Origin: Ruminococcaceae bacterium UBA3451
GTDB lineage: Bacteria > Bacillota > Clostridia > Oscillospirales > Acutalibacteraceae
Length of the DNA: 13,459 nt
Direction: 5' to 3'
Assembly (NCBI GenBank): GCA_002378845.1
Contig: DFRY01000047.1
Coordinates: 21,333-34,791 of the forward strand
Part shown: positions 13,293 through 13,459 of the stretch, in pieces
Layout of the letters: each line of letters opens with the position of its first letter
Position numbering within the stretch: position 1 is the stretch's first letter
The notes under the pieces: model-generated
Database searches by the model: none
Told to the model about the DNA's origin: nothing
What the model saw: only the letters and a program-made list of their open reading frames with translations
Translations under genes and position numbers: made by a program

Positions 13293-13459
13293 ATTTAAAA
13301 TTTGTAGTAAAGAACATTGCAGATGCAATTTGAATTCCGATTACAATTGCTACAATGAGTATAAAGGCTAAAAGAATCATTGCAATAATAAACAGGATTT
13401 TTGCTCGATGCGCCTGTGCCGCAGCAAAGGGGTTTGCATACTGTGCTGCCAGCTGATTC
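13282..13459 (-). CDS. Partial membrane protein, C-terminal end only
   Basis: The minus strand is open from the right edge to a TAA at 13282-13284, giving 58 residues. It reads NQLAAQYANPFAAAQAHRAK, then a long hydrophobic helix (about residues 21-47, ILFIIAMILLAFILIVAIVI in its core), then SAMFFTTNFKFHY at the end. The soluble-then-single-helix pattern and coding-like composition support a real C-terminus; no family is recognised. No terminator separates it from the ABC operon 50 nt downstream, so they may share a transcript. Confidence 0.6.
   Translation of the reverse strand, partial: NQLAAQYANPFAAAQAHRAKILFIIAMILLAFILIVAIVIGIQIASAMFFTTNFKFHY

Overview
The window looks like a chromosomal segment of a low-to-mid GC Gram-positive anaerobe of the class Clostridia, perhaps Oscillospiraceae/Ruminococcaceae-like. 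The reasons are strong GGAGG ribosome binding sites, sigma-A promoters with 16-18 bp spacers, a membrane pyrophosphatase of Na+/K+ type, a YabE-like wall protein, a Firmicutes-style BirA operator and LexA-like boxes. This placement is inference; there is no 16S gene here. All supported genes lie on the minus strand, so transcription runs from right to left. The large plus-strand reading frames are shadows of these genes.

From the right edge leftwards: the 3' end of an unidentified membrane protein gene (13282-13459); a two-gene ABC exporter operon (ATPase then permease, overlapping by 4 bp); a solitary 5S rRNA gene with its own A-tract promoter and terminator; a type I-beta DAHP synthase gene (aroF) behind a structured ~128-nt leader; and a biotin transporter gene (bioY) behind a near-ideal BirA operator. 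Then comes a 450-bp gene-free stretch with four inverted repeats and DnaA-box-like motifs, followed by the ribosomal operon rplM-rpsI with a leader resembling an L13 autoregulatory element.

Continuing left: a three-gene cassette (Xre repressor plus two small membrane proteins) between two near-identical copies of a terminator; a self-regulated MerR/TipAS-type regulator; the hppA pyrophosphatase; a ~900-bp spacer with tandem terminators; a YabE-like DUF348/G5/3D cell-wall protein; and a small membrane protein whose promoter carries two LexA-like boxes.

Most of this is housekeeping or core metabolism (translation, aromatic amino acids, biotin uptake, PPi-driven ion pumping, wall remodelling), with no large shared pathway. 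The parts most worth following are the Xre/membrane cassette between duplicated terminators, the possible SOS-controlled membrane protein, the dyad cluster upstream of rplM, the solitary 5S gene, and the dual use of the BirA palindrome as operator and possible aroF terminator. I see no CRISPR array, insertion sequence, prophage or tRNA. I did not find a clearly new multi-gene system; the Xre cassette is the nearest candidate.
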